A stretch of DNA of 64,000 nt from NCBI RefSeq assembly GCF_003335505.1, contig NZ_QPEX01000030.1, positions 186,001 through 250,000 on the forward strand, in the 5' to 3' direction. Below the pieces are notes generated by a model, which saw only the letters and a list, made by a program, of their open reading frames with translations, was not told the DNA's origin and made no database searches. A program made the position numbers and the translations under genes. Of this stretch, positions 42,710 to 53,300 are shown piece by piece. This stretch comes from Bremerella cremea (lineage in GTDB: Bacteria > Planctomycetota > Planctomycetia > Pirellulales > Pirellulaceae). How positions within the stretch are numbered: position 1 is the first letter of the stretch; the number at the start of each line of letters is the position of its first letter.

Positions 42710-45397
42710 TTGCCAGAGTTTCGTCGTACGGGAGGAAAGCGATCCTTATTGCCTTGTCTTGCCCGAACATCTAGTTGGGCAATTGTCGTTGCGGGAATTC
42801 TTGGGACTGCGTTTCCTGTGTTGGCGGCAACCTTGGCAGAAACCCGCGAGTTGTATCGCACCGGTCAGTACGCCCAGTGCGCAGAGCTCGCAGGGCAAGA
42901 GATTGAAAAGGGTTCGTTCTCGCTGGAGTGGCGTTTTCTGAAGCTCGATAGCGAGATGGCCCTCGGGCGTTATGCAGAAGCGGCGGCGACCTTGGAAGAG
43001 GCCAAGAAGATTTCCTCGTCCAATATGAGGCTCTTGTGGCTTGAGCGAGACGTGCTTCGTTTCAACGGAGAGTCAGCTAAAGCGGATGAAGTTCTGGCTG
43101 AAATTGGAGCCCGAATCGAGCGTTCAAGCAGTACCTATCGTGACCTCGACACGATGATTGTTATCGGCAAGTTTTTTCTGGAAATCGGTGCCGATCCGAA
43201 ACAGATTCGTGTCGATATTTACAAGCAGTTACAGAAGCGAGCCCCGAGCTATGTGGGGGCTTATCTTGCTTCAGCAGAGTTAGCCCTGGCCAAAAACGAC
43301 TATGCTTTAGCGGCAGAAGACTATCAAAAGGCCCTGCAAGTCGACGAGGACAATCCCGATGTCTTGTATGGTCTGGCTCGCTCGTTTGAATCGAGCGATA
43401 CCGAAAAGGCCGATAGCTATTTGCAGCAAGCATTGAAGGTTAACCCAAATCATGTTGCCAGTCTTTTACTGGTTGCTGAGAACCATCTGCTTGCCGAAAG
43501 CTACGACAAAACCAAGCAAGTGTTAGAGCAGATTCTGAAGGTTAACCCAGCCGAGCCTCGGGCATGGGCGATCGAATCGGTCTTGGCGCATTTGGCCAAC
43601 GACGCAGAGCGGGAAAGTTATTGCCGTGCTCAAGCATTGAAACATTGGTCCGACAATCCTGAAGTCGATTATCTAATCGGCAAGTACCTTGCACAGAAGT
43701 ATCGTTTTGTGGAAGCGGCGGCGGCCCAGCGTCGAGCGTTGGCTTTTGATGGCGACTATTTACCGGCCAAGATGGAGTTAGCGAACGATCTATTGCGGAT
43801 CGGCGAAGATGAAACAGGCTGGCAATTAGCGGCAGAGGTCTTCGATCAAGACAACTACAATGTCGTCGCCCATAACTTGTCGACGCTTCATCAGCACATG
43901 CAGAAATTTCGCACCTTGCGGAGTGATGGTTTTGTGGTGCGGATGGATGCGCATGAAGCCGAAATTTACGGGCCACGCGTGTTGCAGTTGTTACGAGAAG
44001 CGAAGCAGGTACTTTGTGAAAAGTACGATGTGCAGTTGGAGGAGACGATTGCCGTCGAGATTTTTCCCAAGCAGCAAGACTTTGCGATTCGCACGTTTGG
44101 TTTACCAGGCGGGGCTGGCTTTCTCGGAGTTTGTTTCGGCAATGTCATCACCATGAACTCGCCCGCTTCCCAAGGCGAGAATCCTGCGAACTGGGAAGCT
44201 GTCTTGTGGCACGAGTTTTGTCACGTGGTTACGTTGACTAAAACCCGCAACAAGATGCCTCGTTGGCTCAGTGAAGGGATTTCGGTTTATGAGGAAGGTT
44301 TGAAGAATCCGGCCTGGGGACAATCGATGTCGCCCGCTTACCGCCAGATGATTTTAGGAGATGACCTCACCCCGGTGAGCCAACTAAGTAGTGCTTTTCG
44401 TCGCCCTCCGAGTTCCCAGCATTTGCTGTTTGCCTATTACGAATCGGCGCTGGCAGTCGAGTTTCTGGTCGACCAATTTGGTATCGACGCCCTGCGAGCC
44501 ATTCTGGTCGATCTCGGTAAGGGTTTGCAAATCAACGACGCCCTGGCAAGGCATGCGGCTCCCTTGGATGGGCTGGACGCGGCTTTCGAGCAGTATATTC
44601 GTGAAAGAGCAGAAGCCTTCGCCGCAGAGGCTAGTTTCGCTGCCGACGAACTTCCCCCGTTTACGAAGTCGGCTGATTGGAAAGCTTGGATCGAGGAGCA
44701 CCCCGACAATTTTCTGGCTCTGCAGCAGTATGCGTTGGCCCTACTGCGGGAAGAGCAGTGGCAAGCAGCCCAGCAGCCGGTTGAAAAGCTGCTGAAGTTT
44801 GCCCCCAATTATGCAGGCGAAGGGAATGCTTGGCAGATGAAGGCAAAAATTCATCACGAATTGGGCGAAACCGAACAAGAGGTCGAGGTGTTACAACAGT
44901 TAGCCGAACTTCGTTCCGATGCGTTGGAGGTCTATCGTCGCCTAGCCGAGTTGCATGCAGAGCAGGAAGATTGGCAGGCGGTGGTTGTCGATGCAAAGCG
45001 GATCTTGGCTGTCAATCCTTTAACGCCAGAGCCTCATCAATGGTTTGCCCGAGCTGGCGAGCAAATCGGAGATCGGGACGTCGCGATCGAAGGCCTGCAA
45101 ACGCTTACTCAGATGGATCCTTACGATCCGGCGGATATTCATTATCGAGTGGCATTATTGCTGAAAGAAGCCGAGCAACCAGAGCAGGCCCGGCGGCATG
45201 TGTTGTTGGCGTTGGAAGAAGCACCTCGTTATCGCGATGCGCATAAGTTGTTGCTTTCGCTTGTAGAAATAGAGGAAAGCCCACCTCCAGAGACAAGCTC
45301 GCCTAAGGCAACCCCCGCAGGTTCCCAACCTACGGAAAAATCGGACACTCCCCTGGAAGCCCCCGCTACTTCACCGCTTTCGGACGAAGCTAAATGA
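42710..45397 (+). CDS. TPR protein with HEXXH peptidase domain (peptidase MA-like)
   Basis: An 895-residue envelope protein. A signal or anchor helix near the N-terminus (about 22-44) is followed by TPR repeats at about 50-380, a zinc-metallopeptidase domain with HEFCH (His501, Glu502, His505) and a downstream Glu522 in RWLSEGIS, matching gluzincins of the peptidase MA type, and more TPR repeats at about 650-860. A Pro/Ser-rich tail ends the protein. TTG at 42710 was chosen because GAAGGAG lies at six-base spacing; no other start has a comparable site. It overlaps the next gene by four bases and begins the MoxR operon. Substrates are unknown; envelope processing is the likely use. Confidence 0.85.
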   Translation: MPEFRRTGGKRSLLPCLARTSSWAIVVAGILGTAFPVLAATLAETRELYRTGQYAQCAELAGQEIEKGSFSLEWRFLKLDSEMALGRYAEAAATLEEAKKISSSNMRLLWLERDVLRFNGESAKADEVLAEIGARIERSSSTYRDLDTMIVIGKFFLEIGADPKQIRVDIYKQLQKRAPSYVGAYLASAELALAKNDYALAAEDYQKALQVDEDNPDVLYGLARSFESSDTEKADSYLQQALKVNPNHVASLLLVAENHLLAESYDKTKQVLEQILKVNPAEPRAWAIESVLAHLANDAERESYCRAQALKHWSDNPEVDYLIGKYLAQKYRFVEAAAAQRRALAFDGDYLPAKMELANDLLRIGEDETGWQLAAEVFDQDNYNVVAHNLSTLHQHMQKFRTLRSDGFVVRMDAHEAEIYGPRVLQLLREAKQVLCEKYDVQLEETIAVEIFPKQQDFAIRTFGLPGGAGFLGVCFGNVITMNSPASQGENPANWEAVLWHEFCHVVTLTKTRNKMPRWLSEGISVYEEGLKNPAWGQSMSPAYRQMILGDDLTPVSQLSSAFRRPPSSQHLLFAYYESALAVEFLVDQFGIDALRAILVDLGKGLQINDALARHAAPLDGLDAAFEQYIRERAEAFAAEASFAADELPPFTKSADWKAWIEEHPDNFLALQQYALALLREEQWQAAQQPVEKLLKFAPNYAGEGNAWQMKAKIHHELGETEQEVEVLQQLAELRSDALEVYRRLAELHAEQEDWQAVVVDAKRILAVNPLTPEPHQWFARAGEQIGDRDVAIEGLQTLTQMDPYDPADIHYRVALLLKEAEQPEQARRHVLLALEEAPRYRDAHKLLLSLVEIEESPPPETSSPKATPAGSQPTEKSDTPLEAPATSPLSDEAK

Positions 45398-46239
45398 CTT
45401 TGAAATCGATTCCAGCACGGCTATTGCTTTTGCTCGTATGCCTTTCGCTGGTCACCGGCATCGTCTTCGCCCAATTCGGCGAAGGTCGACGTATGCGTGA
45501 TAATTTCGGGGGTGGCCGTGGTTACCGGAGTAGCCCAGAGCGAGGTGCACGCAACGACTGGGAGATTGACGAACGGTTTCAGCACGATGCGTTTCGTTTC
45601 GCCCGGGTGAAATACACGTCGTACGGCTGGCGAGATAAGTGGGCAGTCGATTTTCCGGAAAGCGATTTGAACTTGCCCCATCGCCTGCGCGAGTTGACGT
45701 CGATGGAAGTGCACCCGGAAAGCGTGATTGTGGAACTGACCGACGACAATTTGTCGGACTATCCTTTTCTCTACTTGGTCGAACCGGGCAACATGAATCT
45801 ATCGGAAGGGGAAGTGCAAGGACTGCGGCGCTATCTTCTGAACGGTGGCTTTTTGATGGTTGACGATTTTTGGGGCGAGGAAGAGTGGTTTACCTTTTAC
45901 CAAAACATTAAACGAGTTTTTCCCGACCGCGAACCGCAAGAGCTGCCGCTAGAGCACGACATCTTCCATTTAGTGTACGACCTGCCTGAGAAGCCGATGA
46001 TTGTCAGTATTGGCACATGGATGCGAGGTAACACCACCGAACGTTTCGATGCCCAAGAACCCCATTACAAAGGGATCTTCGACGACAAGGGACGAATGAT
46101 GGTCGTCATTTGCCACAACACGGATCTCGGGGATGGCTGGGAAGAAGAAGGTGTCGATCCGGCTTACTTCAAACAATATTCCGAACGTTTTGCTTATCCA
46201 TTGGGGATCAATATTATCACCTATGCAATGACCCACTGA
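45394..46239 (+). CDS. DUF4159 family envelope protein
   Basis: The 281-residue product has a signal peptide (about 1-26), a Gly/Arg-rich linker and the DUF4159 domain (FRFARVKYTSYGW, DLNLPHRLRELTSM, LRRYLLNGGFLMVDDFWGE, FHLVYDLPEKP, GIFDDKGRMMVVICHNTDLGD, YPLGINIITYAM). DUF4159 has a glutamine-amidotransferase-like fold but often without the catalytic cysteine; none is evident here. It overlaps the upstream peptidase gene by an ATGA and precedes MoxR after 54 bases. Its presence in MoxR/DUF58/BatA operons of planctomycetes is typical, and function is unknown. Confidence 0.83.
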   Translation: MTLKSIPARLLLLLVCLSLVTGIVFAQFGEGRRMRDNFGGGRGYRSSPERGARNDWEIDERFQHDAFRFARVKYTSYGWRDKWAVDFPESDLNLPHRLRELTSMEVHPESVIVELTDDNLSDYPFLYLVEPGNMNLSEGEVQGLRRYLLNGGFLMVDDFWGEEEWFTFYQNIKRVFPDREPQELPLEHDIFHLVYDLPEKPMIVSIGTWMRGNTTERFDAQEPHYKGIFDDKGRMMVVICHNTDLGDGWEEEGVDPAYFKQYSERFAYPLGINIITYAMTH

Positions 46240-46293
46240 TTCTGCTGCCTAAGCTCATCTTCCATTCGTATTTGCCGAGAAAGACAATTCATC

Positions 46294-47307
46294 GTGAGTA
46301 TCGAGACTGAAGGCCACGACGCCGAGCAACAAGTTGTCGAACAGATTCGCATTGGCCGCGAACAGATTTTGGGCGAACTTTCTAAAGCAGTGATCGGGCA
46401 GCACGAGGTCATCGAGCAGCTTTTGCTTTGCTTGTTCGCGGGAGGGCACTGCCTAATTACCGGGGCGCCTGGCTTGGCGAAGACTTTGTTGGTGAATTCG
46501 ATTTCGCAGATTTTCGATCTCGAATTTCGCCGCATCCAGTTCACACCAGACTTGATGCCGGCGGACATTACCGGCACCGAAATCTTGGAAGAAAACGAAG
46601 AAGGTCGTCGTAAGCTACAGTTCGCCAAGGGGCCGATCTTCGCTAACGTTATCTTGGCCGACGAAATCAACCGTACCCCTCCCAAAACACAAGCGGCCCT
46701 GCTGGAAGCGATGCAGGAACATCAAGTCACAGCGGCTGGGGTTCGTTATCCGCTGGAAGAACCTTTCTTTGTGCTGGCAACGCAGAACCCGATTGAAATG
46801 GAAGGGACCTACCCTCTACCGGAAGCACAACTCGATCGATTCATGTTCAACATTTGGATGGACTACTTACCGGAAGATGACGAAGTTGCGGTCGTCAATC
46901 AAACAACCTCTCGTGCCAACGAACCGATTAAATCTCTCTTCTCCGGTGAGGATGTCTTGAGGTTTCATGGGATTGTGAAAAAGGTTCCCATTGCTGAGAC
47001 CTTAGTCCGGTATGCGGTCCGTTTGGCCGATGCTTCGCGACCCGGCCGGCCGAACACGCCTGACTTTGTCAACGACTGGGTGACCTGGGGAGCCGGATTG
47101 CGGGCGGCACAGTACCTGGTATTGGGGGCGAAAGCTCGGGCTTTGTTGCAAGGTCGCCCGCACGTTGCTGCAGACGACATCAAATCACTAGCCCATGCTA
47201 CGCTCCGGCATCGCATTTTGGTCGGCTACCGGGCAGAAGCCGAAGGGGTAACCGTTGAGAAGGTAATCGATCGACTGTTGAAAACCATTCCGGTACCGGG
47301 GGCCTGA
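46294..47307 (+). CDS. MoxR-type AAA+ ATPase
   Basis: A cytoplasmic chaperone-like ATPase of 337 residues, probably hexameric. Walker A is GAPGLAKT (57-64), Walker B ends LADEIN (121-126), sensor 1 is LATQNPIEMEGTYPLPEAQLDRF, and the C-terminal AAA lid completes the fold. MoxR proteins work with VWA-domain partners, here DUF58 and BatA-type proteins directly downstream, as insertion or activation factors. It starts with GTG. The DUF58 start overlaps its stop by one base (TGATG). Regulation is by the operon. Confidence 0.95.
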   Translation: MSIETEGHDAEQQVVEQIRIGREQILGELSKAVIGQHEVIEQLLLCLFAGGHCLITGAPGLAKTLLVNSISQIFDLEFRRIQFTPDLMPADITGTEILEENEEGRRKLQFAKGPIFANVILADEINRTPPKTQAALLEAMQEHQVTAAGVRYPLEEPFFVLATQNPIEMEGTYPLPEAQLDRFMFNIWMDYLPEDDEVAVVNQTTSRANEPIKSLFSGEDVLRFHGIVKKVPIAETLVRYAVRLADASRPGRPNTPDFVNDWVTWGAGLRAAQYLVLGAKARALLQGRPHVAADDIKSLAHATLRHRILVGYRAEAEGVTVEKVIDRLLKTIPVPGA

Positions 47308-48287
47308 TGAGTAGCGGTTCGACCCCCATTGCCAAGCCGACTAGTGGCAAACGTGACGCTGCCGCCCTGATCGATCCTGGTTCGTTGATGCGGATCAAGA
47401 ATCTGGAACTGCGCGCCAGTGCAATCGTCGAGGGCTTTCTGACCGGGCTGCATCGCTCGCCGTATCATGGTTTTTCGGTTGAGTTCACCGAGTACCGGCA
47501 GTACACGCCAGGAGATGACACGCGTTTTCTCGATTGGAAATTGTATGCCCGGTCCGATCGATACTTTATCAAATGCTTCGAGGACGAAACAAATCTTCGC
47601 TGCCATTTATTGGTTGATTTAAGCCGCTCGATGAGCTTCGGAACCGTCGGCTACACCAAAGCCGAATACGCCAAGACTGCCGCCGCCACGATTGCTTATT
47701 TTCTTTCGCTGCAGCGAGACGCGGTCGGGCTGTTGACGTTTGACGAAGCGATAACCGATCGGATTCCGGCCCGCTTTCGTCCTGGGCACGTGCATCAATT
47801 GATGATGAGCCTCGAACGGGCCCCAGCCGGTAAGGCGACCGATATCGAGAAACCGCTTGAACAAATCGCGGCGACGGTAGCTAAGCGAGGTGTCGTGGTC
47901 CTCATTTCCGATTTGCTGACCCCTATTGGGTCGCTCAAGAAGAACTTGAGTTACCTACGAGCTCGAGGGCACGAAGTGGTCATTCTGCGAGTGCTTGATC
48001 CACGTGAAATTGATTTTCAGTTCGAAAAGCCAGCGATGTTTCACGACATCGAATCAGGACGCAATCTGTATATAGATCCTGAAGCGGCTCGCGAAAGTTA
48101 TCTGCACGAATTTCAAGAGCACGCCCAAGCTCTGCAAACGATCTGCAATAACCTGGGAATCGATTTACATTCGATCGCGATTGATCGTCCGTTAGAGCTT
48201 ATATTGTTCGACTTGCTGGCCGACCGAATGAAGCGGAACAGGGGGACGGTGCGTCAAAGAACACCCATCGCAGGAAGTGGCTCATGA
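47307..48287 (+). CDS. DUF58 domain protein
   Basis: A 326-residue cytoplasmic or membrane-facing protein of the DUF58 family, a degenerate VWA-like partner of MoxR. The family hallmark is at about 60-95: FTEYRQYTPGDDTRFLDWKLYARSDR. The rest contains LVDLSRSMSFG, a VWA-type MIDAS-like stretch, and GVVVLISDLLTPIGS. There is no signal or transmembrane helix. It is probably the MoxR client or adaptor. It overlaps MoxR by one base and the BatA-like gene by four. Confidence 0.92.
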   Translation: MSSGSTPIAKPTSGKRDAAALIDPGSLMRIKNLELRASAIVEGFLTGLHRSPYHGFSVEFTEYRQYTPGDDTRFLDWKLYARSDRYFIKCFEDETNLRCHLLVDLSRSMSFGTVGYTKAEYAKTAAATIAYFLSLQRDAVGLLTFDEAITDRIPARFRPGHVHQLMMSLERAPAGKATDIEKPLEQIAATVAKRGVVVLISDLLTPIGSLKKNLSYLRARGHEVVILRVLDPREIDFQFEKPAMFHDIESGRNLYIDPEAARESYLHEFQEHAQALQTICNNLGIDLHSIAIDRPLELILFDLLADRMKRNRGTVRQRTPIAGSGS

Positions 48288-50392
48288 GTGTTCTTTCCGG
48301 GATCTTTCTACTAGGGGCGGCAGCGATTGCAGCTCCGATCTTATTTCACTTGATTCGGCGGACGCCCAAGGCACATTACGAATTCAGTTCGTTAATGTTT
48401 CTGAAGCCTTCTCCGCCCAAGTTAACGCGTCGAAGTCGGCTCGATCAATGGCTTTTGTTGCTGCTGCGATCGCTGGTTATTTTGTTGTTGGCGATCGCGT
48501 TTATGCGACCTTACTTCCGCAGCGAATCGCAACTTTCGCCAGAAGACTCTCCTCAGCGGCACATAGCGATTCTTATCGATCAAAGTGCCAGTATGCGACG
48601 CGGGAATCTCTGGCAGCAAGCGATCGAGCAAGCCAAGTCAACCGTGGACGCGCTGGAACCAACCGATGAAGTCTCGTTGTTCGGGTTCGGCGAAACATTG
48701 CAAACCATCGTTACGCCAGAGGATACCGGCCAACTCACACGTAGCCAGCGACGAGAACTGGTTCGAGATAAACTTGATGAACTAGAGCCGACCTGGGGAG
48801 CAAGTAACCTAGGAACGGCCTTGCTAAGTGTGGCTGAACGCCTGGAAGCTGCCGATGACCTTCGCCAGACACATGCGGCGTTGCAAATCGTCTTAATCGG
48901 CGATGTACAATCTGGCTCGCAGTTAGATGCCTTGCAGACCAGCCAGTGGCCAAAGTCGGTTCGACTAGCCGTTCGCACGCTTGTGACTGCACCAGAATCC
49001 AACGCAAGAGTTCGTCTGCTTGCTCGTGGCGATGATGCCGTAGATCAAACATACGTTCCCCGAGTTCGCGTTCGCAACGTCGCCGGCGCCCAGACGGAAC
49101 AATTTGATGTGGCCTGGAGCAACGGAACCACCGACCTGCCGCGCACGGTTACGTTCTATGTCCCGCCTGGGGAGAGCCTTGTCCTAGATGTTCCGTACGA
49201 TGTGGGCGAGGCGAAGCCAGATCGGCTGCAGCTACGCGGGGATGGAGAAGGAATGGAGTTTGACAACACTTTCTATGTCGTTCCTCCTCGACAGGAACAG
49301 ATTCAAATTGCCTACTTTGGTTCGGAAGCGGATGACGATCCGGCGGAGATGCTTTTCTACTTGAGCCGTGCGTTTGGCGAGACGCCAGCCAGGAAGGTTG
49401 AGGTCAACGCCTACGATGCACAGAGCGTTCCCCAGTGGGAATTTGACGCTGGCCCCCGTTTTGTCGTAATTAGCCAGACGCTCACTCCGCCACAGCAAAA
49501 AGTGATGGAACGCTATTTAAGCCATGGAGGCCATGCCCTGGTGGTTCTCAAAAACGACGAAATGGCTCGTGAGATGAGCGAGTGGCTCGGAGGGATCAGT
49601 CTGGCAGAAAGCACCGATAACGCCGCTGCCAAACCGGAAGACTATGCGATGCTGGGGCATATTGATTTCCGCCATCCATTGTTCGTGCCGTTCGCTGCCG
49701 CACGCTATAACGATTTCACCAAGATTCGTTTTTGGCGTCACCGGCGTGTGAATTTAGAAGGGGTCGATAACCCCAATGTAATCGCCCAATTTGAAGACCG
49801 CTCACCAGCACTCTGGTCAACCACTCGTGGTGCTGGCAAGCTGTACGTGATGACCGCTGGTTGGAATTGCAACGATAGTCAGCTGGCCCTTTCGACCAAA
49901 TTTTTACCTCTCTTATCGCGCTGGTTAGAATTGGCCGCGCGTGGGCAATTGGCTTCCCAGTCCTACGTCGTCAATCAAGCGGTTCCACTCCCAGTGTCGA
50001 CTGGTGGGCGGAGGGTACGCTTGCCGGACGGAGCAACGGTTGAACTGGTCGAAAGTGCGACACAATTTACTGAGACGTCCGCTCCTGGAATCTACACGCT
50101 GCTACATGACAAGCAGGAAACCCCGTTTGCCGTCAATTTAGCGGATGCAGAAAGCGAGACCGATTCGCTGCCGCAGGAACGCTTGGAACAGCTAGGCATT
50201 GTCTTAGGGACTACGCCTACGCAAGCCGAGCAGTTAGAGCAAATGCGGCAGCTACGCGATATCGAATTAGAAAGTCGCCAGAAAATTTGGAAGTGGCTGA
50301 TCGTGGCCGTCTTGATTCTATTAGGTATCGAGACGCTGCTTGCCGCCCGACGGACGTATCAACCCGCTACGGAATTGGGAGACCTCGCATGA
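48284..50392 (+). CDS. BatA-domain VWA membrane protein
   Basis: The 702-residue protein starts with the BatA N-terminal two-helix region (LFHLIRRTPKAHYEFSSLMF; about 1-80), then a VWA domain with the MIDAS motif DQSASM near 103-108, and a long extracytoplasmic beta-rich part. It ends with a membrane helix (WLIVAVLILLGIETLL). Bat proteins of this kind were first linked to aerotolerance, but in planctomycetes the role is unproven. It overlaps DUF58 (ATGA) and the following 1211-residue gene (ATGA), so the operon is translationally coupled. Confidence 0.88.
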   Translation: MSVLSGIFLLGAAAIAAPILFHLIRRTPKAHYEFSSLMFLKPSPPKLTRRSRLDQWLLLLLRSLVILLLAIAFMRPYFRSESQLSPEDSPQRHIAILIDQSASMRRGNLWQQAIEQAKSTVDALEPTDEVSLFGFGETLQTIVTPEDTGQLTRSQRRELVRDKLDELEPTWGASNLGTALLSVAERLEAADDLRQTHAALQIVLIGDVQSGSQLDALQTSQWPKSVRLAVRTLVTAPESNARVRLLARGDDAVDQTYVPRVRVRNVAGAQTEQFDVAWSNGTTDLPRTVTFYVPPGESLVLDVPYDVGEAKPDRLQLRGDGEGMEFDNTFYVVPPRQEQIQIAYFGSEADDDPAEMLFYLSRAFGETPARKVEVNAYDAQSVPQWEFDAGPRFVVISQTLTPPQQKVMERYLSHGGHALVVLKNDEMAREMSEWLGGISLAESTDNAAAKPEDYAMLGHIDFRHPLFVPFAAARYNDFTKIRFWRHRRVNLEGVDNPNVIAQFEDRSPALWSTTRGAGKLYVMTAGWNCNDSQLALSTKFLPLLSRWLELAARGQLASQSYVVNQAVPLPVSTGGRRVRLPDGATVELVESATQFTETSAPGIYTLLHDKQETPFAVNLADAESETDSLPQERLEQLGIVLGTTPTQAEQLEQMRQLRDIELESRQKIWKWLIVAVLILLGIETLLAARRTYQPATELGDLA

Positions 50393-53300
50393 TCGATCGC
50401 GAACTCACCCGCCAACTCGAACGCGTCGCCCGGCGATTGCGGACGTTTCGATTTTGGAGCGGCATGGGCGTTGTCTGGCTCTGCGGCGCGTTGCTGGTTG
50501 GTTTGCTCTATTTCACCAGCAAGTCGACCGGGCACATCGTTGAGGGGGGCTTTATCTGGGCGGCCGGCTTTGTCTTGGTCGGTTCTTTGCTTGTCTACGC
50601 ATTTAGCAAGCGTTCAGGACGCAATGTTCGTCAGGTCGCGCACCAGATTGAAACCCACTACCCACAACTTGATTCGGCCCTGCTTACCGCAGTCGAACAG
50701 CAACCCGATCCTCAAACAGGGCGTTTGGGATATTTGCAACGAGAAGTCGTCAACAAGGCCGTTTACCATGCCCTGAGTCACAACTGGGAAATGGTGATTT
50801 CCTCGAGCAAAATGGGGATTGCCCTGGCTGCGGCATACCTTGGCGTACTCTTGATGGCGTTGGCAACTTTGGCATTAGGGTCGTTAAACCAAGAGCTTGT
50901 CGCTAACCGGTCAGACGACGACCTCAACTTCGACGACGTCGTTCTGAGCGGGGCAAATTACGAGGCAACAATCGAGCCTGGAGATACCGAAGTCGAGCGG
51001 GGAACGAGCTTATTGGTCTTGGCTCGGTTTGCCGATCGCTTGCCCCCGGATGCGACATTAAGTTACACCACCAAAGATGGTCAAGAGCATTCGGCCCCCA
51101 TGTCGCAGTCGCTCGACGATCCTTGGTTCGGTGGACGTATTGCCTCCGTCTCGCAGCCACTTCGCTATCGCGTCGCATTCGCCAACCAGGTTACGCGCGA
51201 CTTCGAGGTAACGTTGTTCGAGTACCCACTGCTGCTGCAAACCGACGCCCAGTTGGTCTTTCCCAGCTATACCGAGCAGGAGGAAAAGTTCATTCAAGAT
51301 GTTCGCCGTGTCTCTGCGGTCGAAGGCTCTCAGTTGACGCTGTTTTGCAAGGTAAACAAACCGCTGGCGAGTGCGAGATTTGTAGAAGCGAACCAGGAAG
51401 GGGACGAGGTGATCGAACTGGTCGCGAATAGCTCGGATCCGCTGACTTACACCACAACGATTACCGTCGATCGATCGCGTGAAGTGACGCTGCATTTAAC
51501 CGACGATGCCGGGCGGACGAATAAGAACCCGCCTGAACTACGTATCACGATGATTGCCAACCTGCCGCCCGATATCAAACTGGCTCAGCCAACACGCGAC
51601 ATTGAGGTATCGCCGATCGAAGAAGTCGATCTGGCCGCTTCGGCCTGGGACGATTTCGGGTTGAAACGCGTGGGGATCAGCTATTCGATTCCGGGTAAGC
51701 TCGATCGTGAAGTCATATTGGGAGATCGTTTCCCAGCCAAAGATCGCGTTCAAACCGAGCACCTTTTGGCCTTCGAGGAACTCGCTGCCGAGCCAGACGA
51801 ACTCCTTTCGTGGTATTTCTGGGCAGAAGATATAGGGCCGACCGGAGAAGTGCGACGCACGGCCAGCGATATGTTCTTTGCGGAGGTGCGTCCCTTTGAA
51901 GAAATTTTCCGCCAAGGGCAACAACCGCCAGACGGGGCTCAGCAACAACAACAGCAGCAACAGCAAGGAGGCCAAAATGCCCAGCAAGCTCAACAGCTGG
52001 CCGAACTGCAGAAGCAGATCATTAATGCGACGTGGAAGATAATTCGCCGGGAAACACGTTCGGAACCTTCTGCTCAGTTCATCGACGATGTCAAATTGAT
52101 CGCTCAGTCGCAAGCCGATGCATTAGTGCAGTTAGCAGAACTGGAGGAGAGCCTTCAAGATGTCGAATCGATTGAACACGCAATGGCGGTTCGCAAGAGC
52201 ATGTCTGAGTCTCAGACCACGCTAGAGTCGGCTGCCCAAGACGCATCGCTGGAAGAGCTTCAAACCGCCCTCCAAGCCGAGCAAGCCGCTTATCAAGGGC
52301 TCTTGCGTCTCCGGGCTCGCGAACACGAAGTCGTTCAGTCGCAGCAATCACAACAACAATCGCAGCAGTCCCAACAGGCTCAAAACAGCCGCTCGCAGCA
52401 GCAACTTCAACAACTACAGCTTAACGAGGACGAAAATCGTTACGCCCAAGAGCAGCAAGCGAAGACCGAAGAAGAGCAGGAAGCACGGGAAGACCGACAG
52501 ATTCTCAATCGCTTACGGGAACTAGCGCAGCGGCAAGATGACCTCAACGAGCGGATTAAAGAATTGCAAGGAGCCCTGGAAGCAGCAGAAACGGAACAAG
52601 AACGCGCCGAAGCCGAACGGCAACTAAAACGCCTTCGTGAAGAGCAGGAAGAAATCCTGCGAGATACCGACGAATTGCAAGAGCGGATGGAGCGACCGGA
52701 AAATCAAGAACGCATGGCCGAGCAGCGTCAACAGCTTGAACAAGCTCGCGAAAATACGCGACGTTCGTCTGAAGCACTTCAGCAGCAAATGGTCACCCAG
52801 GCGGCCAACGAAGGGACGCGTGCTCAGCAGGTGCTCGATGATCTTAAAGAAGAATTTCAAAAGCGAACCTCGGGTGAGTTCGAAGATCAAGTCCGCGAGA
52901 TACGCCAGCAAGCCGAGGAACTGGTCCAAGAAGAGCAAAAGCTGGCCGAGCAACTAAAGGAGCTGCGCGACGGCTCCAGCGAAAACAGCAATTCGCTGCG
53001 GGAAGCGGATGGGCAAGAGGAAACCAAGCAGCAGCTTGCCCAACAAAAACAGCGACTAGAACAATTACTCGAACGGATGCGTGAAACTATTCAGGAAGCG
53101 GAAGATTCGCAGCCCCTTTTGGCTGAAAAACTGTATGAGTCGATTCGCAACACCCGGAAGTTAGACCCACAAGAAGCGTTAGAGACCACCGAGAAGCTTT
53201 TAGACCGAGGCTTCATTCGAGAAGCCGCTGAACAAGAAGGGGAAGCTCAGCAAGGCATTAATCTACTCGCGGAAGGCGTGGAACGAGCCGCCGAACAAAT